In this document: positions 28,895 to 37,127 of the stretch, in pieces
Layout of the letters: each line of letters opens with the position of its first letter
Position numbering within the stretch: the first letter of the stretch is position 1
Source: Strigamia acuminata
Taxonomy: Eukaryota; Arthropoda; Chilopoda; Geophilomorpha; Linotaeniidae
NCBI GenBank assembly: GCA_949358305.1
Contig: CASHSZ010000005.1
Location: forward strand, 1 to 37,127
DNA length: 37,127 bases
Reading direction: 5' to 3'
Program-made: the position numbers and the translations under genes
Notes under the pieces: generated by a model
The model's input: only the letters and a program-made list of their open reading frames with translations
Databases searched by the model: none
Told to the model about the DNA's origin: nothing

Positions 28895-30258
28895 TTTTTG
28901 GTTTTATTGCTGTGTCCCCTCTTGCAAATCTTATTGGTCTGGGTTAAAGGGGGGTTTCTGTAATTTTTCAATCAATATTTTTGGCTGGGATATTATTCTT
29001 TCGTAAAAAGCCGAAATTGAATATAAATGCATATTTTCCGTATAACAGAAAAAAAAACATAAATCGCCTTTTTTTGAGGGGGGGTTAATGGCGGTTTATG
29101 TTTTTACATAAAGATTACATGTACGTATTTATATAAACGTTGCGATTTCGATCGTAACAACAGTCAGTTATTAACCGTATTTGTGCGATCGAATGGTTAT
29201 TATTGGCACCAATTAATTTACACTTGGATTAACACTGCAATTTACACTGTTTCTTTTTTTAAAAAACTTGTAAATTGAATGTTTACACTACCAGTTGCAC
29301 TGGTCATTTAGTGCATATGACTTTTCGTGTGCACCTAGTTGTAAATGACAAGTTAAATGACCCAACTTTCGAGTTGAAAAAAAAGTGTGAATTCAAGCGG
29401 GAAAAGTCCAAATAATAACCATAGTCATTATTGCTGTTGTTCACTAAAAAAAAAACAGGAGATTACAAAAACATAATTATAAAATGTAAATTTGTTTGGC
29501 GGTTTATGTTTTTATATAAACGTTACTCGTACGATTAGAAAAAATGTGATTAAATGGCAAAATTAATTGGTCCCAATAATAACCATTACTTGGATTTACA
29601 CTGAAAATTACACTGGAATTTTTTTTTTAACTCGTAAGTTGGATATTTACACTACCATTCGCACTGGTCATTTAGTGGAAATGACTTTTCGTGTGCACCT
29701 AGTTGTCATTGGCTTTTAGGGTTTATTGCTGTTATTGGAGGGAGAAATTTTATCAATATTTTCTGCTTTTTCTTTTTTCAAAGTAAACTGGGAGTTTGAC
29801 TACTGATTTTTGTAGTATTTGAAAAATGGCGGTTTATGTGTTTATATAAACGTTACATGTATGTGTTTATATAAATGTTGCATGCACGTATCAATTTTGG
29901 CCTTTTTTTTATAAGTGTTGGTGAAAATATAAGTGTGGTTTTTGTTAATTCGTAAGGCCTGGGTAAATTTCAGTGTAAATTCCAGTTTAAATAAATTAAT
30001 CCAAACAATAACCACAGTCAATATTCCTGTTGTTTACTCGGGAAAAAGAAACAGGAGATTACAAAAATATGATTAAAAGAGAAAATTCATTTAAGTTATT
30101 TTTATTATTAATATCCAAGATGGCTGCTAGCAAGACCCGATTTTTAACGAGAAAACTTGTTGAACGGTCATTTAACCAATTTAACGTTTTACCAGTTCAC
30201 ACGACGTTTACACGAATTAATTCGTGTGAATGTTGTGTGAAAACGAGTGGAAACACAT
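28895..30258. repeat. Diverged dispersed and tandem repeats, no gene
   Basis: TTACACTACCAGTTGCACTGG...CTTTTCGTGTGCACCTAGTTGT at about 29283-29343 recurs about 365 bp later (29648-29707). GGCGGTTTATGTTTTTATATAAACG-type phrases occur near 29090, 29498 and 29828, and CATTGGCTTTT.GG.TTTATTGCTG near 28888, 29706 and, weaker, 34545. The block looks like three decayed copies of a roughly 365-bp unit. Overlapping frames have no exon character. Confidence 0.55.
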
Positions 30259-30620
30259 TTACACTCGGATGAAACTTCTGGCCTTGTCCCGAATCTGCTG
30301 GAGTGTGTAACGCCTCTTTATTTCTGCTAACTCGGGAATTGTGTTTAGTGCTTCTCGTAGTAAGTCTGTGGCCACATTCCCATCACGGCCTCTAAAACGG
30401 TGTAGGTGTTTTCGAATGATTTTTCGATGAGGAGGTGTGAATGATTCGCGTGGACCAATCTTTGGCTGCGGATCTGAAGGTGTGTCCGGTACTCTTCGTT
30501 GTCTCCTTTGAACCGCTGGCAACGGTGGACGGGGATCATGGAGTGATGCCGCCAACACGCTGGTCCAGTCCATCCCTTCGGGAAAGCCTGGGATGGTGGC
30601 TGTTTGCACAGTTGAGGGAC
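30259..30620 (-). CDS. Gene 2 last exon: shared C-terminal helical domain
   Basis: After acceptor TTGTGTCAG the exon encodes GPSTVQTATIPGFPEG, a basic linker and the domain DPQPKIGPRESFTPPH ... LQQIRDKARSFIRV, then TAA. It aligns along its length with gene 1's last exon, including the linker motif, which shows that the whole genes are paralogous and not just the recombinase domains. Confidence 0.8.
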
Positions 30621-32401
30621 CTGACACAAACAAGCAAATGAGTGAAGGTAGCATCAAGGCGTTGTAATCAGACACATACCAGCCTGACCTGTTTCCTGAG
30701 AGATGCACTGCAGTTGGTCTGTTTCCTGGGGGATGCACTGCAGTTGGCCTGTTGTGGATGCTGGATTCACTGTTGGCACATGAGGCATCTGATTGTTTGC
30801 TGCAGTTGGCATGGGACTGGTGGTGAGAACTTCTGTGGCATTCTGCACGGAAGGCTGCAACGGCACGTCGCTTTCTCCCCTCTCTTCCAATTGGCTGTCG
30901 CTTGTATCTGGAAAAAAGGTTGAAGTGTTAATGTTTGTTTGTGTTTGTTGGATGTAATGTCTGCTACCTGAGTCGTTGTCGTCCACTGCACCCTCCGTCC
31001 CCATTATGTCAGCGATCCTCGTGACAGTCCTCACGGCCTTCTTTGCGGACCCGGCCACACGATAGTGTCGTTCCGCCGTGGCCAAAGTGTGGCCCATTAA
31101 TTGGGCTAGGTCCGGCGCTAGGTCGTGGTGGCCCGAGTGCACCTCGGAGACGATTCCCTTGCGCACAATTGTGGCCGTCACGCGCCTAAGGCCGGCGCGT
31201 TGCCATGCGTTGCCCACGCAGCTGGCCGCGGTCGTGCGCGACATCTTCTTGCCCTGTGCTGAAACAAACAGCGGCATTGTTTCGTCTCGAGCCAGGGACC
31301 GTGAGGTGAAACAGGGACGGCGAAAGTTGGTGACGTATGCGGAAATCCGCTTTTCGAGTCGACCAGCCGCCACAACTTCAGCGCCACCTATGATGGCAAT
31401 GTTTTTCACCTCATGGACTGTAATTACAGCCTGTCCGTCTACCTTTTGGCGGCGATTCCACTCGCCCAGAGTCATCTGTGTGGCGTTACCTTGCCGCGCG
31501 CCATTTAACATCAACAGCTCGGACACCAGGACGTCTCTGACGTGCGTGGCCATTTTGCCGTCCCACTCATCCTTTCGCATTCGTGGGCCGTCGAGCGATC
31601 TGTGGATTCCCTTGACGTGCTCCGAAGCAAAAAACTGCCTCATTGTGTCGGGTGTGGGGGCGCGGAGCGAGTCCCGTTGCGCCACCTCTTTTATGCGCCG
31701 ATTGGTGTCTTTTTTGATGTTTCTCAACCACACGGAGACCATGTAGTCGAGAGACAAAGCCAAATCCCAGGCCTGGTTTTCTTCCCAGCCCGACACTTGG
31801 GCAAACTTCATAAAATTAAAATAAAGGCGTATCGACGAGACTTGGCTCAGCACGGTCCCTGGCGCATACTTTTTGCGTGAGCGTACGAACCAGGCCTCGG
31901 CCCCTTGAAGCATTGATTTTTTGCCGCACAGGGATCCGATGAAACGCTGCGTCTGCTGGACGTGTTGACGAGTTGTCCGGGCACCCTTGTTATGTCCGGC
32001 CGGATTGCTCAGCCACTTTTGAAAATTTTCAATGGCCGTGCGATTTTGCCTGTGGTCCAGGAACTTAATCATTTCCGTCGGCAAGTCTGGCGCTTCATAC
32101 TGACTGCCGCTTTCACTCATGCTGTCGTCAGTGTCGTTGCAGTCGCTTTGATCCTGTTTTCTGCTCGGGTTTTTGTCTTTGTCTGTTTGTTTCGGCGCGT
32201 TGTCTTCGTTTGATGTGGCATGGGACAAATTTCCTGCTGGGTGTGCAAAACAATTTTTTTTGGGGCCCCATGGTGAGGTTAGTATTAGTATAGGTTAGTA
32301 ACTTGTTTTACCCTGCAGCTGGCCAATCAGTTGTTCGTTTGTTGTGTCTCCTTCTTCTCCACTGGGTGAAGGTCTTGACGGTGAGGAATGAGAAGCGTAT
32401 T
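30259..32401 (-). CDS. Gene 2: tyrosine recombinase, paralogue of gene 1 (4-exon model)
   Basis: Exons: 32401-32312 (90 nt), 32233-30968 (1,266 nt), 30907-30680 (228 nt) and 30620-30259 (stop). Introns are 78, 60 and 59 nt with GT donors and AG acceptors, all phase 1, giving 647 codons plus a stop. The first exon (EYASHSSPSRPSPSGEEG) begins inside a codon, so an upstream exon is missing. The second holds the recombinase, the third a Gln/Thr/Pro linker with a tandem QLQCI(P/S)QET duplication, the fourth the shared C-terminal domain. Relative to gene 1 the amplified Ser/Arg exons are absent. Predicted role is DNA cleavage and rejoining in mobility or circle resolution. It appears intact. Confidence 0.85.
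30680..30907 (-). CDS. Gene 2 linker exon
   Basis: A 76-codon phase 1-1 exon between acceptor TTTTTTCCAG and donor CAGGCTG|GTATGT. It contains Pro/Thr/Asn-rich sequence and two copies of QLQCI(P/S)QET. Likely disordered. Confidence 0.75.
30968..32233 (-). CDS. Gene 2 exon with tyrosine recombinase catalytic domain
   Basis: Numbered from the TTG at 32228, residues 85-140 are the core-binding region (TTRQHVQQTQRF, then YAPGTVLSQVSSIRLY). Catalytic candidates are R245 (NGARQGNATQMT), K275 (VHEVKN), R356 (TIVRKG), H380 (MGHT) and Y389 (ERHYRV). Box II has Thr in place of His (TIVR). Strong blocks shared with gene 1 include RDVLV.EL, ATQMTLGEW and ATA.(K/R).Y. The N-terminus is polar (TSNEDNAPKQTDKDKN) and duplicated at 33573-33662. 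Ends GACTCAG|GTAGCA. Confidence 0.9.
32312..32401 (-). CDS. Gene 2 N-terminal exon found
   Basis: A 30-codon phase 1-1 exon between acceptor TTTTTCCGGGCAG and donor CTGCAGG|GTAAAA. It encodes polar, Ser/Pro/Glu-rich sequence (SPSRPSPSGEEGDTTNEQ). It has no Met, so the initiator lies further upstream. Confidence 0.65.
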
Positions 32402-32520
32402 CTGCCCGGAAAAAAAAACAAATATTTATTTTCCAGGAAAAAACAAACTTTAGACACTCCTCACAGACAGACAGACCAAAAAATAGCACTTTTTTTTTTT
32501 TTTTTCTGTAGGCGCGCCAT

Positions 32521-33349
32521 AAGTATAGAATAATCAGTTTTTTAAAAATATTTCTTTTTGCGCTTCATCTGGAATGAAACCAATTTTTTAATATATGTAT
32601 TTAGGCTTTAGTATTCATTTCAAATTAACAGTTTTGTGGGGAAATAAATTTGACAGTGATTTTACACAAAAATGGGGCTGACATAAATATAGAATATTTT
32701 AGGTTTGATGCAAAAAAGATGGATAAAATTAATATCACAAAACATGCCTTTGTCTGATTAGTGACTTAAAATAATGAATATTTGCATTTCGGACTGTTTG
32801 TTTATGTTAAGAAATGGTTTAGTTGGGCCTTAAAAATTCATTTTTGACCGTTTGCACTTTAAAACATGGTTTTTTACGCTCAGAAATGTAAGGTTTGTAA
32901 GAAAATAAAATTAGCAGTGTTTTTACATAAGTATAGAATATTTTAGGTTAGGTGAAAAATGAAAAATGAATGAAATTAATATCACATAACATGCCTTTGT
33001 CTGATTAGTGTCTTCAATTGCCATATTTCAGCGATTTCTACAATGGTTACAAGTTTTGCACAAGGGATTGCTTCAAAACAAAATGGCCGAAAATTGATGG
33101 CATAATCAAACAAAGGCATGTTGTGTGATATTAATTTTATCCTTTTTTTGCATCAAACCTAAAATATTCTATGCTTAAGTCACCCCCATTTTTATGTTAA
33201 ATAAGTACCAAATTTTTTTTTCTCCAAAACTTCTAATCCCATTTATTGAAAATGAATTCTAATGTCAAAATACATTTATTTAAAAAATGGTTGGATTCCA
33301 GAAGAAACGCCAAAAGAAATAATTCCCCAAAACTAATTATTCTATACTT
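32521..33349. mobile_element. Non-autonomous TIR element (829 bp)
   Basis: The left end AAGTATAGAATAATCAGTTT (32521) is matched by the right end read on the minus strand, AAGTATAGAATAATTAGTTT (from 33349). Similarity continues about 75 bases (ATTTCTTTT.GCG..TC.TCTGGAAT, AACCA.TTTTTTAA). A second inverted pair lies inside: 32685-32760 against 33106-33180 (CATGCCTTTGTCTGATTA, GATGCAAAAAAGATGGATAA), plus a direct copy near 32930-33005. It has no transposase. It separates gene 2's first exon from its duplicate at 33.57-33.85 kb. No clear target-site duplication was seen. Confidence 0.65.
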
Positions 33350-33572
33350 CTGCGTGCACCTTACTTATTTGAAAAACATTTATTCATTCTTTCATGTAGT
33401 TGACACCAGGTTGGAGAAAGAAAACACTAATTCTGTCCTGACACATAAGCAGGGTATTGTGATATGGACACATGTTTGTTTGGTTCCAAACTCCCTTGTC
33501 TATTGTTGGCGGCTAATACACATTTCAGCCCTTTTCTTAATTAATTAATACTCCCATTTCTTTTTTTTCGAC

Positions 33573-33848
33573 CTGGTAGCTTTTTGCTGCTGTTTTTGTC
33601 TTTGTCTGTTTGTTTTGTCACAGTGTTTTCATTTGATGTGGCGTCGGACAGATTTTCGTTTCCTGCTGGGTAAACAAAACAATTTTTTTGGGCCCCTGTG
33701 GTGAGGTTATTCGGCTGAATACATAATAAAGGGAAGAAAAAAAAATATTCATTTTCCAAGAAGAAACACACCCAAAACACTCTCCACACAGAGAACCGCC
33801 GAAGCAGACAGACAGATAGCACTTTCTTTTTCTTTTTTGTCCACACAA
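33573..33848 (-). pseudogene. Duplicated 5' segment of gene 2 (extra N-terminal exon)
   Basis: 33662-33573 is a 90-nt, phase 1-1 segment with acceptor TTTACCCAGCAG (the same as the one at 32233) and a weak donor (CTACCAG|GTCGAA). It encodes GNENLSDATSNENTVTKQTD, near-identical to the start of the gene 2 recombinase exon. The flanking sequence to 33848 also matches 32234-32520. It is either a relic of a segmental duplication or a genuine upstream exon; in that case it would splice in frame to 32401. Confidence 0.55.
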
Positions 33849-34911
33849 AAATTAAACCAACAGATTTAATGTTTACTTATTTGCAAAACATTTAAAAGAT
33901 CCTAGTCGTGGTGTCATTCTTCCATGTAGTTGACACCAGAGAGAAAGAAAACACTAATTTTGTTCTGACAGATAGGCAGCTGTTTGGGTATTGCTGCAGG
34001 CTTAGGTGTGAACACATATTTGTTAGGTTTGGTGGGAAACACATACAACCAACCATGCCTTTTACTATTTGCTGGGGGAATAATTAATTAATACTTCCAT
34101 TTAAATTTTTTCTTGTACTTGGTCACTTTTTTTTAATATCAAATTTATCCTTTCCGTTTCCACTTTTAAAATGGCTGTGAAATGTACTAATTTTTTACCC
34201 TGTTTGTTGGTATGAAATATGTGAAAGGAAAATACATTTACGAGTGAAAACAGGTGCTGTTTAACCACTTAATGCTGATCCATTTTTTTTTTTTTTTTTT
34301 GGACACAAAAATTGCACCAACAGATTTGAAAAACATTTAAAGGACCCTGGTCGTGCTGGTTCACACCGCAGCTTGCTACTAATTATTGACACTGATTTCA
34401 CTCATTTATCTGTTCCTACACAGCTTGTCTTACCTTTTAGGTGTGTTTCCACATAAGCAGCCATGAGAAGGTCTATGGTGTTGGGTAGTTGGTGTTTGGT
34501 GTTCATCTGAGGGTTTATTAGCTCTAGTGACTAGTGCTAGCAGCTCATTGGCAGCTAGGATTTATTGCTCTTCTCCCTCTTTTCTTGCTTAGGAGTGTTG
34601 TTTTGACATATGATTGTTTGGTAGGAAAGGCTATTTTGGGAATGTGAAATATTGGAGGGTTTTTTTTTTATTTTTTTATATTTTCTGTCTTTTCTTCTAA
34701 TTAAAGTTCAGGTGTTTTTAAACCTCTACGTTATGTTTGGGGGTTCAGATATTTTCTTTTCTTTTTGCATTACAGAGAGAAGTGCCATCTAGTAACAAAA
34801 ATACATCCAACCTGTAACAGAGCCATCTGACTGTTAAATGTACACTCAAGATAAAATACTTTTTTTACATTTCAAATATTTCTTCTTTTCTTCTCAGTTT
34901 GGTGGTGTGGG
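33849..34911. other. Spacer up to the circle junction
   Basis: No gene supported. ACCAACAGATTT...AAACATTTAAA(A/G)GA(T/C)CCT(A/G)GTCGTG occurs near 33857-33910 and 34316-34353, and CATGTAGTTGACACCAG near 33394 and 33925. TAGTGACTAGTGCTAGCAGC lies near 34527. GTGCCATCTAGTAAC near 34783 is another CCATCTAGTG-type motif. Confidence 0.4.
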
Positions 34912-35418
34912 AGGAGGTAAAAAAGAGTTTATCCCGGCTTCTCATGACCCGAAATAAAGTTAATAAGGCAATTAAACTGGTGCGGGATACCGACATGCGC
35001 CTGCCATGTTTTAATAACTGAACATAAGCGAAATGAAACATGTTTCGAGGCTGAATTGCACTCGAATATAACCATAGGATAAATCAATGGTTTATTACCT
35101 TGATTTATCCTTTACAAAAGAAAAAAGCACCGGCAAATATAATTGATAGCATAATGGAAAATGTAAAACAACACAAGCTCTTTCGAGCAGACGACACGTG
35201 CTAATATGAATAAACGATACAAGCAAGTGGATAACATTCACAATCAGTTGATCACAATATCGGTCTATTAAACATTAGCACGCTTTTCGCACATATCCTG
35301 AAGTGTGCAATAAATAAATCACGCGAACGATATGACGACAAACAATCAAACACTTCAAACTTGACTCAAACCCAAAAGGTGATATGGCACGTTCGGCTGT
35401 CGGTAATCCTCCGTCTTA

Positions 35419-36072
35419 TCAAAATACGCCCTCTGAGCTGGATGTCGGTGAGGCCGGTGGTGGAGATGATGCCAACGGGAATTGCTCGTCCAGCTCAGCG
35501 AGCCGGGCATCCCACCACTCCACCAGCGGAATGGATGGAGATGAAAATGGTGGCTGAAAAACCAGCGCTTCCAGATCAGGAGATAAAAGAGGCGACGAGC
35601 CAAGGGGCGACGGCGACGAGCCAAGGGACGACGGCGACAAGCCTTCCTTATCCCCCTCCAGGATGTGGAGGATTTCCTCCTCGTGGTACATATCATCCTG
35701 AAATTTCGTTTACAGATATTGAATAGGAATGCCTGTGTTTAATCCAAACACACTTTTCCACCCACCTCTTCCTCATCTTCTTCGTCCTTCTTCCGAAGTT
35801 TGAAGTATAATTCTTTCTGTTTTTGAAAAAAGAAATGCATGTTCTTGTAGAGAAGTTGTGGAGAACTTGTGGAAAATTAGTACCACTGGTTTGTCCTTTT
35901 GTCTTTCTTGCTCCTCCTTTTGGACAAATTCTTCTGCCTTTTCTTGTTCTTCCTCTTGGTCCAATTCAGCTACCTCTTCCCTGTAATGTCTTTTCTCTGG
36001 TTTCAGCAGAATGAAGGCGAATTCCTGTAAGGTTTGGTGCAATCTCTGGCGTCCCTTTATGTTACTGTTCAG
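35419..36072 (-). CDS. Gene 4, second reading in the terminal repeat
   Basis: Identical copy of the gene 4 model: exons 36072-35884, 35816-35766 and 35697-35419. If the window is an unrolled circle this is the same gene; in a tandem array it would be the next unit's copy. Confidence 0.5.
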
Positions 36073-36745
36073 CTGCACTGTACTGAACTCAACAGTGTAT
36101 TTTGGTTTCTGTAATTATATTCACATTTTATTTCAAACAAAGTTTTATGAAAATTCCAGCACTCACAAATTTAAATTTTATCTGTAGTTACATGACATCA
36201 CTTCACAACCTATCACATCACTTCCTGTTATATTTTTAATTTTTGTACTACACACTCATAAAACATAAATACAAAAATTTTGAATTTCAATTTCTGAAGA
36301 CCTTTCATGAAAACAGGTAGCTCACCTGTGTACATGTTTTTAAGTAGTTACACAATTCTTATTCAAACCATAAAATTTGGTGTTTTCCTAACTAAGATTG
36401 ATAACAAATATTATTTAGATGCTTTATTAATTAATTTCTTCTTTCTTGTCCAATCACTTCATCTTGGAATTGATGCTGGAAATGACCTCTGGTGCCAGTT
36501 GGTCATACTTTTTTAAATTTTCTACCTCACTTCTGCCAGCAAGGCATAGAAATTTTAAATCCAACTGCAAATAATAACATCCCAACAATGCGTACTTCTT
36601 TCTATCACTTGGAGAGTATTATATGCTACATTTTGGAATTGATTACATATCAGGTGATCAATGATGTAAAATAGAGTTAAAATTCTCACACTCAAAATTT
36701 AAACTTAAAACACACTTAAACTAAAATTGTAAAAACACAAATATT

Positions 36746-36874
36746 TTAATTTTTGGATGCAGCTAGTAATGTTGGCACAGCAACCTTTTTGGCAACTTCC
36801 TCCTCTTCCATCTTCTTCTCCTCCTCCTTCTGTTGCTTTCTTAAATTTTTGTAATATGTCATGAGCGGCATCTT
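36746..36874 (-). CDS. Possible small Lys/Glu-rich exon, second reading
   Basis: Identical copy of the candidate exon at 1835-1963, with the same doubts. Confidence 0.25.
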   Translation of the reverse strand, partial: KMPLMTYYKNLRKQQKEEEKKMEEEEVAKKVAVPTLLAASKN

Positions 36875-37127
36875 CTTGGAAAGTTGAAACAGTGTTGTTG
36901 TGTTTATTGTCTGTGTTTTTGTTTGTTACATGAGGGAATAATAGTTGGCCAAATCGTTTTGTTTGTTTTCCAAATTGCAATACCATATCCACAGACATAT
37001 TTATGGCACCTAATGCTGCATTTTATGGGCATTTTTTTTGGGGGGGGGCGGGACTAAACTTATCTTTGTGTCTTTCCCTGAAGAGCACCCATTTTTGGAA
37101 TTTGCCAAACAGATCTAATGCCTGTCT

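Larger units (their letters stand above)
34912..37127. repeat. Right copy of 2,216-bp terminal direct repeat
   Basis: Second copy of 1-2216, same orientation. It carries duplicate copies of the gene 4 exons (36072-35884, 35816-35766, 35697-35419) and of the small Lys/Glu-rich exon (36874-36746). If the molecule is circular these are not separate genes. Confidence 0.95.

Noticed and set aside
31078-31746. 222-residue plus-strand frame within gene 2
   Set aside because: Antisense of the conserved recombinase domain.
1-37127. LTR retrotransposon with 2.2-kb LTRs
   Set aside because: No TG...CA ends, primer-binding site, polypurine tract, gag, RT or RNase H; the repeat contains parts of gene-like exons and stops exactly at the window end.
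1-37127. Plasmid, phage or other prokaryotic replicon
   Set aside because: Introns with GT-AG signals, TTAGG tracts and lack of dense ORFs or ribosome-binding sites argue for a eukaryotic source.
1-37127. Endogenous virus
   Set aside because: I recognise no capsid, polymerase, helicase or envelope gene. Tyrosine recombinases alone are better explained by a Crypton-like element.

Overview
This window reads as nuclear eukaryotic DNA, most likely from an arthropod. It has many short GT-AG introns (about 60-95 nt), low gene density, AT-rich spacers, many tandem repeats and several tracts of the arthropod-type telomere unit TTAGG. I see no bacterial operons, rRNA or tRNA. The first 2,216 bases recur as the last 2,216 bases (34912-37127) with no difference I could find, and the window stops exactly where that copy stops. 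The simplest reading is a 34,911-bp circle, or one unit of a tandem array, written out with an overlap. Features in 34912-37127 are second readings of those in 1-2216.

Minus-strand block (about 6.5 kb down to 1, then 34.9 down to 27.7 kb). Two paralogous multi-exon genes encode tyrosine recombinases: gene 1 at 6503-3199 (8 exons found, 951 codons plus stop) and gene 2 at 32401-30259 (4 exons found, 647 codons plus stop). Every internal junction joins in phase 1. Both carry the R...K...R...GH...Y catalytic set with Thr in place of the usual first box-II His, and both end in the same helical C-terminal domain. Gene 3 (28240-27773, with an exon ending at 28808) has that C-terminal domain behind a proline-rich linker and no recombinase. 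Gene 4 (1161-508) is a coiled-coil/acidic/proline-rich reading frame of three phase-0 exons. Gene 1 also contains a tandem amplification of one 168-nt phase 1-1 exon.

Plus-strand block (about 8.6 to 25.6 kb). A promoter-like stretch with CCAAT boxes, CACGTG and a YY1-like ATGGCGG is followed by a strong donor at 9174/9175. Three large tandem arrays follow (9293-10572, 12192-13423, 13543-14371). In each unit a 61- or 71-nt segment is bounded by a pyrimidine tract plus AG and by GTGAGT or GTAAGA, so each array looks like a string of mini-exons. Relatives of the same mini-exon lie singly at about 10.6, 21.2, 23.9 and 25.6 kb, two of them exactly 71 nt. The lengths are not multiples of three and chaining copies meets stops, so I infer a non-coding transcript. 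Between 17.5 and 21.7 kb are duplicated, partly decayed plus-strand coding exons of an unknown gene.

On the inferred circle the two blocks diverge from a spacer holding a 20-bp satellite (7.25-7.74 kb) and converge on a 121-bp array that ends in a hairpin (26.0-27.15 kb). Other content is a long TTAGG tract (14742-14954), a G-rich block (23597-23757), a 55-bp inverted repeat (22870-23014), a TIR element (32521-33349) and several diverged dispersed repeats. My main hypothesis is a large Crypton-like tyrosine-recombinase element, or a circular/tandem derivative of one, carrying a mini-exon transcription unit. Circularity, expression and mobility are inferences.
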